Shown here in pieces: positions 41,759 to 51,401 of a DNA stretch of 64,000 nt. Every line of letters starts with the position of its first letter. Position 1 is the stretch's first letter. The DNA comes from Pseudomonas sp. 8AS (GTDB lineage: Bacteria; Pseudomonadota; Gammaproteobacteria; Pseudomonadales; Pseudomonadaceae), in the NCBI RefSeq assembly GCF_902506505.1, contig NZ_LR733406.1, forward strand, positions 1,165,200 to 1,229,199, read 5' to 3'. The notes beneath the pieces were generated by a model. That model saw only the letters and a list, made by a program, of their open reading frames with translations, was not told where the DNA came from and did not search any database. The position numbers and the translations under genes are program-made.

Positions 41759-42550
41759 ATGAATAAGACTCTCCGCTCCCTGCTGTTCTGTGCCAGCCTC
41801 GGTGCCCTGCCGTTCGCTGCCGCCCAGGCCGCCGAAGGGCCGACCCTGCGTATCGCCACCGAAGGCGCCTACCCACCCTTCAACTTCTTCACCGCCGATG
41901 GCCAGCTGGGCGGTTTCGACATCGAGATCGGCCGTGCCCTGTGTGCCCAGATGAAGGCCGACTGCGAGTTCGTCGCCCAGGACTGGGATGGCATCATCCC
42001 GGCGCTGCTGGCCGACAAGTACGACCTGATCATCGCCTCCATGTTCATCACCGAGGAGCGCAAGCAGAAGGTCGCCTTCACCAACCCCTACCAGAAGTCG
42101 GCCATGAGCTTCGTGGTGCCCAAGGATTCCGACCTCAAGGACTTCTCGCCCAAGGGCCTGGCCGGCAAGACCATCGGTGCACAGGGTTCCACCACCCAGG
42201 GCGACTACCTCTCGGCCATGTTCCCGGACTCCGACGTGCGCCTGTACCCGACCCAGGACGCGGTCAATCTGGACCTGGTCTCCGGCCGCCTGGACGCCCA
42301 GGTCGGCGACATGATTCCGATGCTGGAGTGGACGGGCAAGAGCGAGGACGGCGCCTGCTGCAGGCTGGCCGGCGCGCCCATCAGCGAGGCCAAGTACGTG
42401 GGCGAGGGTGTCGGCATCGCCCTGCGCAAGGAAGATGCCGCCCTGCGCGACCAGCTCAACCAGGCGCTGGCGGCGATCATCGCCGACGGCACCTACAAGA
42501 CCATCAACGACAAGTACTTCTCGGTCAACCTGCTGACCCTGCAGAAGTGA
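41759..42550 (+). CDS. Polar amino acid ABC transporter, binding protein
   Basis: 263 residues; signal peptide (~1-24, AQAAEG). Type 3 solute-binding fold with LRIATEGAYPPFNFF and AQDWDGIIPALLADKYDLIIASMFITEERK, matching lysine/arginine/ornithine- and opine-type binding proteins. Likely binds a cationic or diamino acid. GAGGAAAA lies before the ATG. First gene of a six-gene plus-strand unit. Confidence 0.92.
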   Translation: MNKTLRSLLFCASLGALPFAAAQAAEGPTLRIATEGAYPPFNFFTADGQLGGFDIEIGRALCAQMKADCEFVAQDWDGIIPALLADKYDLIIASMFITEERKQKVAFTNPYQKSAMSFVVPKDSDLKDFSPKGLAGKTIGAQGSTTQGDYLSAMFPDSDVRLYPTQDAVNLDLVSGRLDAQVGDMIPMLEWTGKSEDGACCRLAGAPISEAKYVGEGVGIALRKEDAALRDQLNQALAAIIADGTYKTINDKYFSVNLLTLQK

Positions 42551-42560
42551 TCCACGGTCA

Positions 42561-42594
42561 CCCACCGGCGAGCCCTAGCGGGTTCGCCGGTGGG
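42561..42594 (+). terminator. Stem-loop after binding-protein gene
   Basis: CCCACCGGCGA pairs with TCGCCGGTGGG (42561-42571 with 42584-42594), extended by a G-T and three C-G pairs to a 4-base loop; a T-rich stretch follows at ~42608. Probably partial terminator or 3' end stabiliser that lets the binding protein exceed the permease genes. Confidence 0.65.
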
Positions 42595-42642
42595 CGGCTG
42601 GGCTCGCATTTTTCTTACTTCTGATCGAGAAGAGGCTGTTCT

Positions 42643-43368
42643 ATGGAGTGGCTCTCCTACCTGAGTTTCACCGGCGGCGGCTGGGGCGACGAGTTGCTGC
42701 GCGGCCTGGGGGTGACCCTGGCGCTGGCGGCGGCCAGCCTGCCGGTCGGCCTGGCCCTGGGGCTGGCCGTGGCGGCACTCGGCCTGTGCCGGCGGACGCT
42801 GTGGCGCGGCCTGTCGGTCGGCTTCAGCACCACCATCCGCGGTCTGCCGGAATTGCTGACCCTGTTCATCATCTACCACGGCGTGGGCCTTGGGATTAAC
42901 AGCCTGCTCAAGTGGTTCAGTCCGGGGGCGGCGCCCGTCGAGCTGAGTCCCTTCCTGGCCGGGGTGATCGCCCTGGGCCTGGTGTTCGCCGGCTACTCCA
43001 GCGAGGTCTGGCGCGGCGCCTGGCAGGCGCTGGATCGCGGCCAGCTGGAGGCCGCCCAGGCCATCGGCGTGCGCCGGCTGACCATCTTCCGCCTGATCGA
43101 GCTGCCGCAGCTGTTGCGCCTGGCGCTGCCGGGGCTGGGCAACCTGTGGGTCAGCCTGATCAAGGACACCGCGCTGGTGTCGGTGATCGCGCTGAACGAC
43201 CTGATGCGCATGGCCAACGTGGCGGTGGGGGTGACCAAGAAACCCTTCCTGTTCTTCGCCGTGGTGTGCCTGGTCTACTGGGCCATCTGCCTGCTCTGCG
43301 AGTGGGGCCTGGCCCGCCTGGAGCAGCGCGCCAACCGGGGCTTCGAACGCGAGGGGCGCGCAGCATGA
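42643..43368 (+). CDS. Amino acid ABC permease (HisQ-like)
   Basis: 241 residues, ~5 membrane helices. The EAA loop GQLEAAQAIGVRRLTIFRLIELPQLL sits at ~120-160. Forms a heterodimeric channel with the next gene. The stop overlaps that gene's ATG (ATGA). Confidence 0.92.
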   Translation: MEWLSYLSFTGGGWGDELLRGLGVTLALAAASLPVGLALGLAVAALGLCRRTLWRGLSVGFSTTIRGLPELLTLFIIYHGVGLGINSLLKWFSPGAAPVELSPFLAGVIALGLVFAGYSSEVWRGAWQALDRGQLEAAQAIGVRRLTIFRLIELPQLLRLALPGLGNLWVSLIKDTALVSVIALNDLMRMANVAVGVTKKPFLFFAVVCLVYWAICLLCEWGLARLEQRANRGFEREGRAA

Positions 43369-44104
43369 TCGACATACTCGAACGTTTTTCCGGGCAGCTG
43401 CTGTCCGGCGCCGGGCTGACCCTGCAGATCACCCTGATCGCGTCCGTGCTGGCGTGCTGCCTGTCGCTGCCGCTGGCGTTGCTGCGGCGCAGCCCGAGCG
43501 TGGTCTGGCGCTGGCCGGTGCGCCTGTACGTGTCGTTCTTCCGCGGTACGCCGCTGCTGGCCCAGCTGTTCCTGGTCTATTACGGCTCCGGGCAGTTCCG
43601 CGTGCCGCTGACCGAGGCGGGGTTGTGGTGGTTCTTCCGCGACCCGTACTACTGCGCCTTGCTGACCTTCGTGCTCAATTCCACCGCCTACCAGGTGGAA
43701 ATCCTGCGCGGCGGGCTGCGTGCGGTACCCAGCGGGCAGATCGAGGCAGGCATCGCTCTGGGTCTGCGCAAGTTTGAGCTGTACCGCCGGATCATCCTGC
43801 CCAACGCCTACCGCATCGCGTTCCCGGCGCTGGGCAACGAGCTGATCCTGCTGCTCAAGGGCAGCGCGGTGGTCAGCGTGATCACCGTGCTGGACGTGAT
43901 GGGCCAGACCCGCCGCGCCTTCTCGCAGACCTTCGACCTGTCCGTGTACTTCTGGGCCGCCGTGCTCTACCTGCTGATGACCACGATTTTCGTGCTGCTC
44001 TGGCGGCGCCTGGAGCGCTGCCTGACCCGTCATCTGCACTGCCGCAGCGCCCAGCCGGGCAAGCGTCGCGGCCTGTTCAACCGCCTTTCCACAGGAGTGG
44101 CCCC

Positions 44105-44108
<4 letters not shown>
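43365..44108 (+). CDS. Amino acid ABC permease (HisM-like)
   Basis: 247 residues, ~5 membrane helices; EAA loop GQIEAGIALGLRKFELYRRIILPNA. Begins MIDILERFSGQLLSGAG. The start overlaps the previous stop and the end overlaps the ATPase start, giving tight stoichiometry. Confidence 0.92.
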
Positions 44109-44887
<779 letters not shown>

Positions 44888-44931
44888 TTTCCCTTTTTCC
44901 TACTGCCAATTTTTACTGAAAGAGTACCGAC

Positions 44932-46380
44932 ATGACTTCAGTCGTCTCCCTGCACCCGTGGAAACGCGCCGCGCACCTGACCAGCGCCGACAACCAGCTG
45001 CTGATCGATGGCGTCAGCGCCGTCGAACTGGTCGAGCGCTATGGCTCGCCGCTCTACGTCTATTCCGAGGCGCGCCTGCGCCAGAATGCCCGCGACATCC
45101 TCGACAACTTCCGCCGCGAGCACGCCAATACCCGCGTCTGCTTCGCCAGCAAGGCCTGCGCGAACCTGGCCGTGCTCAAGGTGTTCAAGGACTGCGGCCT
45201 GGCCCTGGAGGTCAACTCCGGCGGCGAGTTCCACAAGGCCTGCGTGGCCGGTTTCGCCCCGGGCGAGATGGTGTTCAACGGCGTGGCCAAGCAGGTGCAG
45301 GAGCTGCGCGAGGTGATCGAGGCGGGCATCGGCTCGATCAACGTCGACTCGCTGTCCGAACTCGACCGCATCATCACTGTGGCCGCCGAGCTGGGCCGTC
45401 AGGCCCGCGTGGCCCTGCGCATCATCCCGGAGATTCGTGGCGGCGCCGCTGCCGGCTGGCAGACCGGCACCTCCAGCTCCAAGTTCGGCATGACCGCCGA
45501 CGAGCAGGCCGAGGCCATCGAGCGCATTCTCGCCCAGCCGCAGGCGGTGAAGATGGTCGGCGTGCATGCCCATATCGGCACCCAGATCACCGACATCGCG
45601 GTGTACCAGGCCGAGGCGGCCTTCCTCATCGACTACGTGCGCGAGGTGAGCGAGCGCCTGCCCTATGCCCTGGAGCATGTGAACCTGGGCGGCGGCTTCG
45701 CCAAGAACTACAGCAGCGCCGAGGAAAACTTCGCCACGGTGGCGCCGCACTACCGCGACAACTACCGCACCGACATCGACTTCGCCCGCCTGGCCGAGCA
45801 GCTGATCCGCCCGATCAGCCAGGCGCTGGGGCAGGGCATCGAGATCATCGTCGAGCCGGGGCGCAGCATGGTCAGCGACACCGCCATCCTGCTGACCCGC
45901 ATCGAGGCGCACAAGGCGCGCCAGACCCCGGTGTTCTACCTGGATGCCGGCTACAGCGTGCTGTTCGACCTGTACAACGGCTGGTACTTCCACATGCTCA
46001 ACGCCTCGCGCAGCGATGACCGCGACACGGCGCTGTTCCGCATGGCCGGCCCGCTGTGCGACAGCAGCGACACCTACTACGACATCGAGGGCGAGGGCGC
46101 GGTGGCCGAGCTGATCGCCGAGCAGCCGGCTCTGGCCCAGCATCGCGCGGTGCTGGAGCAGGTGTTGGTGCACCAGCCCAACCTGCGCGAGCTGCCGGCG
46201 GCCACGGCCCAGGGCGATGTGATCGCGCTGCTGGATGTCGGCGCCTACGCGCTGGAAATGATGAGCCAGTACTGCGGCCGCCAGGCCGCGGCCGCCGCGC
46301 TGGTCGATCTGCGCCAGGGCAGCCGGCTGATCCGTCGCCGTGGCGAATATGCCGACCTGCTGGCCCACGATGTCGACTGA
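44932..46380 (+). CDS. Diaminopimelate-decarboxylase-like PLP enzyme
   Basis: 482 residues, longer than LysA (~415). Fold III PLP decarboxylase: Lys ~74 in CFASKACANLAVLK binds PLP; HAHIGTQITD (~210), GGGFAKNYSS, VEPGRSMVSD, and the dimer-interface PLCDSSDTY with the active-site Cys, and LFDLYNGWYF are present. An N-terminal arm (~20 residues) and a C-terminal extension differ from LysA. Encoded 44 bases after a cationic amino-acid ABC importer, it probably decarboxylates the imported substrate (diamino acid or D-amino acid) rather than making lysine. Exact substrate unknown. Confidence 0.85.
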   Translation: MTSVVSLHPWKRAAHLTSADNQLLIDGVSAVELVERYGSPLYVYSEARLRQNARDILDNFRREHANTRVCFASKACANLAVLKVFKDCGLALEVNSGGEFHKACVAGFAPGEMVFNGVAKQVQELREVIEAGIGSINVDSLSELDRIITVAAELGRQARVALRIIPEIRGGAAAGWQTGTSSSKFGMTADEQAEAIERILAQPQAVKMVGVHAHIGTQITDIAVYQAEAAFLIDYVREVSERLPYALEHVNLGGGFAKNYSSAEENFATVAPHYRDNYRTDIDFARLAEQLIRPISQALGQGIEIIVEPGRSMVSDTAILLTRIEAHKARQTPVFYLDAGYSVLFDLYNGWYFHMLNASRSDDRDTALFRMAGPLCDSSDTYYDIEGEGAVAELIAEQPALAQHRAVLEQVLVHQPNLRELPAATAQGDVIALLDVGAYALEMMSQYCGRQAAAAALVDLRQGSRLIRRRGEYADLLAHDVD

Positions 46381-46400
46381 GCGCAACGGCGTGTCGCCTC

Positions 46401-46423
46401 AGGGGCAGCCTTGTGCTGCCCCT
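46401..46423 (+). terminator. Stem-loop after decarboxylase gene
   Basis: AGGGGCAGC pairs perfectly with GCTGCCCCT, 5-base loop; no T-run follows, so it is a weak or attenuating structure before the LysR gene. Confidence 0.5.
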
Positions 46424-46464
46424 CGGGAGGATGACAGTGCTAAGGTCTGCCAGGAGCCGCCACC

Positions 46465-47445
46465 ATGACGGCCTGCCTGGGAGAACTGTCGATCATGCTG
46501 TCGCCCCGCGAGCGCCTGTTGCGCAATCTGGACTGGAACCTGCTGTACACCTTCCTGGTGATAGTCGAGGAAAGCAGCATCACCGGCGCGGCGCGCAAGC
46601 TGTCGCTCAGCCAGCCCAGCGTCAGCAATGCCCTCAAACGTCTGGAAGAACACCTGGGCATGCGCCTGATCCAGCGCAAGAAGGGCCTGTTCTCCCTGAC
46701 CGAGCAGGGCTTGCGGGTCTACGAATACATTTCCTCGGCCGGCAGCATCATCGGCAAGATGGCCGAGCAGTATGCCGGCGAGGCCGGCGCGGTGCTCGGC
46801 GAGCTGTCTATCCAGATCGCCAGCCATGTCAGCTGCCAGCCCTTCGACGACAGCCTGGCGGAGTTTCACCGCCTCTATCCCAATGTGCTGATCAGCCTCA
46901 GCTGCCAGCCCAGCGCCGATATAGTCGACGCGGTGGCTAGGGGTGACCTGCACATCGGCATCAGCAACAAGAAAACCGCCCAGACCGGCCTGCACTTCGA
47001 CCTGCTCGGCTACGAGCAGATGGCCTTCTACTGTGGCCCACGCCACCCGCTGTTCGGCCGCCCGGACCTGACCGCCGCGGACCTGCGCGGCCTGGCCTAT
47101 GTCTCCTTCGAGAGCGACCAGCCCGGCGAAGGCCTCAGTGCGGTCAACTCGGTGCGCACCGCACAGCAGTTCTGGGGGCGCCTGGTGGCGGTGTCGCCCA
47201 ACGAGGAAGAGGTGCGCCGCCTGATCCTCGCCGGCCTCGGCTTCGGCGCCCTGACCGTGGAGGGGGCCAAGCCCTTCGTGGCGCAGAAGCTGCTGTTCCA
47301 GCTGCCGCCTTACGACGAACTGCCGGTCAACGAGGTCTACCTGGTCACCCCGGAAAACCAGCTGCTGAGCGACGTGGAGCAGCTGTTTATCGGCCTGCTG
47401 CGCGAGGCCAGCGTGGCGGCGGTCCGCGAGCGCTATTTCAAATAG
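46465..47445 (+). CDS. LysR-family regulator of the ABC/decarboxylase unit
   Basis: 326 residues; winged helix at ~24-85 with ITGAARKLSLSQPSVSNALKRLEEHLG, then a periplasmic-binding-like effector domain. Start 46465 has AGGAG; 46495 is an alternative. It is unusual in lying downstream and co-directional with its probable targets, so it may be part of the same transcript. Effector probably the imported amino acid. Confidence 0.88.
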   Translation: MTACLGELSIMLSPRERLLRNLDWNLLYTFLVIVEESSITGAARKLSLSQPSVSNALKRLEEHLGMRLIQRKKGLFSLTEQGLRVYEYISSAGSIIGKMAEQYAGEAGAVLGELSIQIASHVSCQPFDDSLAEFHRLYPNVLISLSCQPSADIVDAVARGDLHIGISNKKTAQTGLHFDLLGYEQMAFYCGPRHPLFGRPDLTAADLRGLAYVSFESDQPGEGLSAVNSVRTAQQFWGRLVAVSPNEEEVRRLILAGLGFGALTVEGAKPFVAQKLLFQLPPYDELPVNEVYLVTPENQLLSDVEQLFIGLLREASVAAVRERYFK

Positions 47446-47469
47446 CCGGGCGGCTCCTGCCGCCCTGAC

Positions 47470-48666
47470 TCAGATGGCCTTGTCGCGGCGCAGTTGGGCG
47501 ATCTGCCCGGCGCTATAGCCGAGGCGGCCCAGCACCTGCTCGTTGTGCTCGCCCAGCGCCGGGCCGGTCCACTCCACGCCGCCCGGCGTGTCGGAGAGCT
47601 TGGGCACTATGCCGGGCATCTTGAACGGCTTGCCGTCCGGCAGCTTGGCCGAGAGGAACATCTCGCGGGCGAGGAATTGCGGGTCCCTGAACATGTCCTC
47701 GGCGGAGTAGATGCGGCTGGCCGGCACTTCGGCGCGCACCAGGGTGGCTTCCACTTCGCTCAGAGGCAGGCTGGCTGCCCAGCGGTCGATCACCCCGTAC
47801 AGCTCGTCGCGCCGCGCATCGCGGCCGGCGTTGTCGGCGAGCGTTGGGTCGTCGGCTAGGTCATCGCGGTCGATGGCGCGCATAAAGCGCTGGAAGATCG
47901 CATCGCCGTTGGCGCCGATCTGGATATGTTTGCCGTCGCCACAGGTATGGATGGAGGAGGGCGTGATGCCGGGCATGATGTTGCCGGTACGTTCGCGGAT
48001 GAAGCCGAACACGTCGAACTCCGGCACCATCGACTCCATCATGGCGAAGATCGCCTCGTACAGCGCCACGTCCACCACCTGGCCGGTGCCGCCGTTGACC
48101 TCGCGATGGCGCAGCGCCATCAAGGCGCCGATCACCCCCCACAGCGCGGCGATCGAGTCGCCGATGCTGATGCCGGTGCGTACCGGCGGACGGTCCTCGA
48201 AGCCGGTGATGTAGCGCAGCCCGCCCATCGACTCGCCCACCGCGCCAAAGCCCGGCTGGTCCTGCATCGGCCCGCTCTGGCCAAAGCCGGACAGGCGCAC
48301 CATCACCAGCTTGGGGTTCAGTGCATGCAGCACGTCCCAGCCGAGGCCGAGCTTTTCCAGCACGCCGGGGCGGAAGTTCTCGATCAGGATGTCGGCTTCG
48401 CCCAGCAGCTTCTTCAGCACCTCGCGGCCGGCCTCATGCTTGAGGTTGAGGGTGATCGACTGCTTGTTGCGTGCCTGCACGAACCACCACAGCGAGGTGC
48501 CCTCGTACAGCTTGCGCCACTTGCGCAGCGGATCGCCGCCATCCGGCGACTCGACCTTGACCACCTCGGCGCCGAACTCGGCGCAGATGCGCGAGGCGAA
48601 GGGGCCGGCGATCAGGGTGCCGAGTTCGACCACTTTCAGGCCGGCGAGGGGTTTGCTGGGGATCAT
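47470..48666 (-). CDS. CaiB/BaiF-family CoA transferase
   Basis: 398 residues. Class III CoA transferase: KVVELGTLIAGPFASRICAEFGAEVVKVE, catalytic Asp ~170 in TGISIGDSIAAL, and SGFGQSGP. Moves CoA between carboxylic acids. Start at 48666 (MIPSKPLAG) with GGAG upstream. Substrate unknown; monocistronic, divergent from the rhomboid gene. Confidence 0.92.
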   Translation of the reverse strand: MIPSKPLAGLKVVELGTLIAGPFASRICAEFGAEVVKVESPDGGDPLRKWRKLYEGTSLWWFVQARNKQSITLNLKHEAGREVLKKLLGEADILIENFRPGVLEKLGLGWDVLHALNPKLVMVRLSGFGQSGPMQDQPGFGAVGESMGGLRYITGFEDRPPVRTGISIGDSIAALWGVIGALMALRHREVNGGTGQVVDVALYEAIFAMMESMVPEFDVFGFIRERTGNIMPGITPSSIHTCGDGKHIQIGANGDAIFQRFMRAIDRDDLADDPTLADNAGRDARRDELYGVIDRWAASLPLSEVEATLVRAEVPASRIYSAEDMFRDPQFLAREMFLSAKLPDGKPFKMPGIVPKLSDTPGGVEWTGPALGEHNEQVLGRLGYSAGQIAQLRRDKAI

Positions 48667-48821
48667 GGCGGCTCCGGGGCAGAAGGGCAGCACATAAGCC
48701 TATGCCATTGCGGGCTGGCTGGGGAGCGCGGGGCGGATGACGAGGCTGTTGTGCGCCGGCATTGTGCGCTTAAATCGCCGGCGCACGCACAGATAGCCCG
48801 GTCCATGGAGCACAACGGAAC

Positions 48822-49385
48822 GTGAAAGCCTGGATAGTCCCGCGCCTGCAGGTGCTGCTCGGCATCGCCGCCCTGATGCTGGCGCTGCAGCTGGTCAACA
48901 GCCTCAGCGGCAATGCCCTGAATGCCTGGGGCGTGCTGCCGCGCGATCCGGCCAGCCTGCTCGGCATCCTCGCCGCGCCCTGGCTGCATGCCGGCTGGCT
49001 GCACCTGCTGAACAACCTGCCGGGGCTGCTGGTGCTGGGCTGGCTGGTCAGCCTGGGCTCGTTGCGCCGCTTGTTCGCCGCCAGCGCCTTCATCATCCTC
49101 GGCAGCGGCCTGCTGGTCTGGCTGTTCGCCCGCCCGGGCCTGCATCTGGGCGCCAGCGGCTGGCTGTTCGGCCTGTGGGGCCTGCTGCTGGCCCAGGCCT
49201 GGTTCCAGCGCAGCCTGGGCAATCTGCTGGTCGCCGTGCTGGTGCTGTTCTACTACGGCGGCTGGTGGTTCGGCCTGTTGCCGAGCCAGGGCGTGTCTTT
49301 CGAGTACCACCTGTTCGGCGCGCTGTGCGGAGTGCTGTTCGCCGCGCTGCAGCAGCACCTGGTCAGCCGTGGCGAGGAAGCCTAG
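48822..49385 (+). CDS. Rhomboid-family intramembrane protease
   Basis: 187 residues from a GTG at 48822. Six membrane helices; the oxyanion-type Asn in HLLNN (~61-65), catalytic Ser ~112 in GASGWLFG and His ~163 in YHLFGALCG. Active rhomboid serine protease cutting membrane proteins; target unknown. Compact form without extra domains. Confidence 0.9.
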   Translation: MKAWIVPRLQVLLGIAALMLALQLVNSLSGNALNAWGVLPRDPASLLGILAAPWLHAGWLHLLNNLPGLLVLGWLVSLGSLRRLFAASAFIILGSGLLVWLFARPGLHLGASGWLFGLWGLLLAQAWFQRSLGNLLVAVLVLFYYGGWWFGLLPSQGVSFEYHLFGALCGVLFAALQQHLVSRGEEA

Positions 49386-49492
49386 GCGGCGGAGCAGCGG
49401 TCGTGCTGACCGAGTGTTCAGGTCTTTTGCTACAGTGCTGGCTAAGTAGCACTACCGCCGAGTCCGGCGCTCAGGGAGCAGAGCCTTTCCCC

Positions 49493-50650
49493 ATGTTGCA
49501 GTTGCACATTCCCACCCTGCTGCTGGCCAATGCCAGCGTGGTCATTCTCTGCGGCCTGCTGATGCTGTTCAGCTGGTGGCGCGGCCGCCATGAACGCACC
49601 CTGCTGTGGGGCGGTGGCATGTTGCTGCTGGCCGCGGTCGGGCTGGTGCTGAACTCGCTGCGCGGGATGGGGCTGGACTGGCTGTCGATTATCCTCGGCA
49701 ACATGGTTCTGCAGTTCTGCGTGGCGATGAACTGGGCGGCGGTGCGCGCCTTCTGCGGTCGTGCCACGGCCTGGCCCTGGATGTTCCTGGGCTCCCTGCT
49801 GTGGCTGCTGCTGTGCCTGTGGCCGGCGTTCTATGGCGAAATCCGCTGGCGGCTGCTCGCCTATACCCTGTTGATGACCCTGTACATGCTGGCGTCCATG
49901 ACTGAGCTGTGGCGCAGCCGCCATGTGCTGGGCGTGTCCAGCCTGCCCGCATTGCTGCTGATGGGCGCCCACAGCCTGTTTTACCTGATACGCATGCTGG
50001 TCGATCCCGCGCCATCAAGTGCTGCGGGTGCCGCGCCCAGCCCGCTCTTCGCCATGCTGTTGGTCGAGAGCATGCTGTATGCGGTGGGCATTGCTTTCCT
50101 CTTGCTGTCCATGGTCAAGGAACGGGCCGAGCAGCAGTACCGGGCGGCTGCCTATTCCGACCCGCTGACCGGCATCGGCAACCGCCGCGCCTTTCTCAGC
50201 GCCGGCGAGCGCCTGCTGCGCCTGTGCGCCGAGCAGCACCAGCCGGTGGCCCTGCTGCTGTGCGACCTCGACCACTTCAAGGCGATCAACGATCGCTACG
50301 GCCATTCGGCAGGCGACCTCGTGCTGCAGCAGTTCAGCGCCGGGGTGGCGCTGCAGTTGCGCAAGAGCGATGTGTTCGGCCGCATCGGCGGCGAGGAGTT
50401 CGCCTGCCTGCTGGTGGGCACCCAGGCCGATGCCCTGGCCCTGGCCGAGCGCATCCGCCTCGCGTTCGCCGCCGCGGCACCGGCCCAGCGCCCGCAGAGC
50501 GTGAGCATCGGCGTGGCGAGCAGCCTGCAGGCCGGGTATGACCTGACGCGCCTGCTGTCACTGGCCGACCAGGCGCTGTACCAGGCCAAGGGCGGCGGGC
50601 GCAACCGGGTGCAGGCCTACGCCGAGGCGGGCCAGGCGCTGCCCAGCTGA
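49493..50650 (+). CDS. Membrane GGDEF diguanylate cyclase
   Basis: 385 residues. Seven membrane helices (~1-210), then a GGDEF domain (~212-380) with DPLTGIGNRRAF, active-site GGEEF (~299-303) and inhibitory RKSD (~290-293). Makes c-di-GMP. Start at 49493; the longer frame upstream is spurious. No ligand-binding domain is recognised; the 7-helix module may sense membrane state. Confidence 0.9.
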   Translation: MLQLHIPTLLLANASVVILCGLLMLFSWWRGRHERTLLWGGGMLLLAAVGLVLNSLRGMGLDWLSIILGNMVLQFCVAMNWAAVRAFCGRATAWPWMFLGSLLWLLLCLWPAFYGEIRWRLLAYTLLMTLYMLASMTELWRSRHVLGVSSLPALLLMGAHSLFYLIRMLVDPAPSSAAGAAPSPLFAMLLVESMLYAVGIAFLLLSMVKERAEQQYRAAAYSDPLTGIGNRRAFLSAGERLLRLCAEQHQPVALLLCDLDHFKAINDRYGHSAGDLVLQQFSAGVALQLRKSDVFGRIGGEEFACLLVGTQADALALAERIRLAFAAAAPAQRPQSVSIGVASSLQAGYDLTRLLSLADQALYQAKGGGRNRVQAYAEAGQALPS

Positions 50651-50735
50651 ACGGCCCGGCGACCGGAAGCCGCCCCATGCCGGTGCTATTCGCGCTAGAC
50701 TTGCGCCCCTTCCCGAACAGCCAAGAAGCCCGCCC

Positions 50736-51275
50736 ATGGCCCTGCAAGCCACGCCCTACAAAGTCGACCTGAACCTCACCGATATCGACCGCAACGTCTA
50801 CGAGAACCTGCGTTTCACCGTGGCCAAGCACCCCTCGGAAACCGAGGAACGCCTGTGCGTGCGGCTGATCGCCTACGCCCTGTGGTACCACGAGCAGCTG
50901 GCCTTCGGTCGTGGCCTGTCGGACGTCGACGAGCCGGCACTGTGGGAAAAGAGCCTGGACGACCGGGTGCTGCACTGGATCGAGGTCGGCCAGCCGGATG
51001 CCGAGCGCATCACCTGGTGCTCGCGGCGCACCGAGAAGTTCAGCCTGGTGGCCTACGGCAACCTGCGCGTGTGGCAGACCAAGGTGCTCGACAGCGTGCG
51101 CAACCTGAAGAACATCAACGTGGTCGGCGTGGACCAGGAGGCCCTGGAAAACCTGGCCCGCGACCTGCCGCGCTCGGTGAGCTGGAGCGTGATGATCAGC
51201 GACGGCCTGCTGTACGTCACCGACGAGCGCGGCCAGCACGAGATTCCCCTGGAGTGGCTGGTCGGCGAACGCTGA
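50736..51275 (+). CDS. yaeQ: YaeQ-family protein
   Basis: 179 residues, characteristic YaeQ size and start (MALQATPYKVDLNLTDIDR). The fold is PD-(D/E)XK-like; early reports of transcription antitermination function were questioned. Precedes recJ on the same strand. Confidence 0.94.
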   Translation: MALQATPYKVDLNLTDIDRNVYENLRFTVAKHPSETEERLCVRLIAYALWYHEQLAFGRGLSDVDEPALWEKSLDDRVLHWIEVGQPDAERITWCSRRTEKFSLVAYGNLRVWQTKVLDSVRNLKNINVVGVDQEALENLARDLPRSVSWSVMISDGLLYVTDERGQHEIPLEWLVGER

Positions 51276-51297
51276 GTTCAACCTCTGGCGTTTGATC

Positions 51298-51373
51298 GTT
51301 CCCACGCTCCGCGTGGGAATGCAGTGCGGACGCGAAGCGTCCCAGGAGAGGTTCCCACGCAGAGCGTAGGAAC
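51298..51373. repeat. Palindromic repeat pair before recJ
   Basis: TTCCCACGC-TCC-GCGTGGGAA (51299-51319) and GTTCCCACGC-AGA-GCGTAGGAAC (51351-51373, one mismatch) are two related hairpins in a short spacer, of the type widespread in pseudomonads. Confidence 0.78.
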
Positions 51374-51401
51374 CATCATTAAGACACTAGGCTCGTCCCC
51401 C

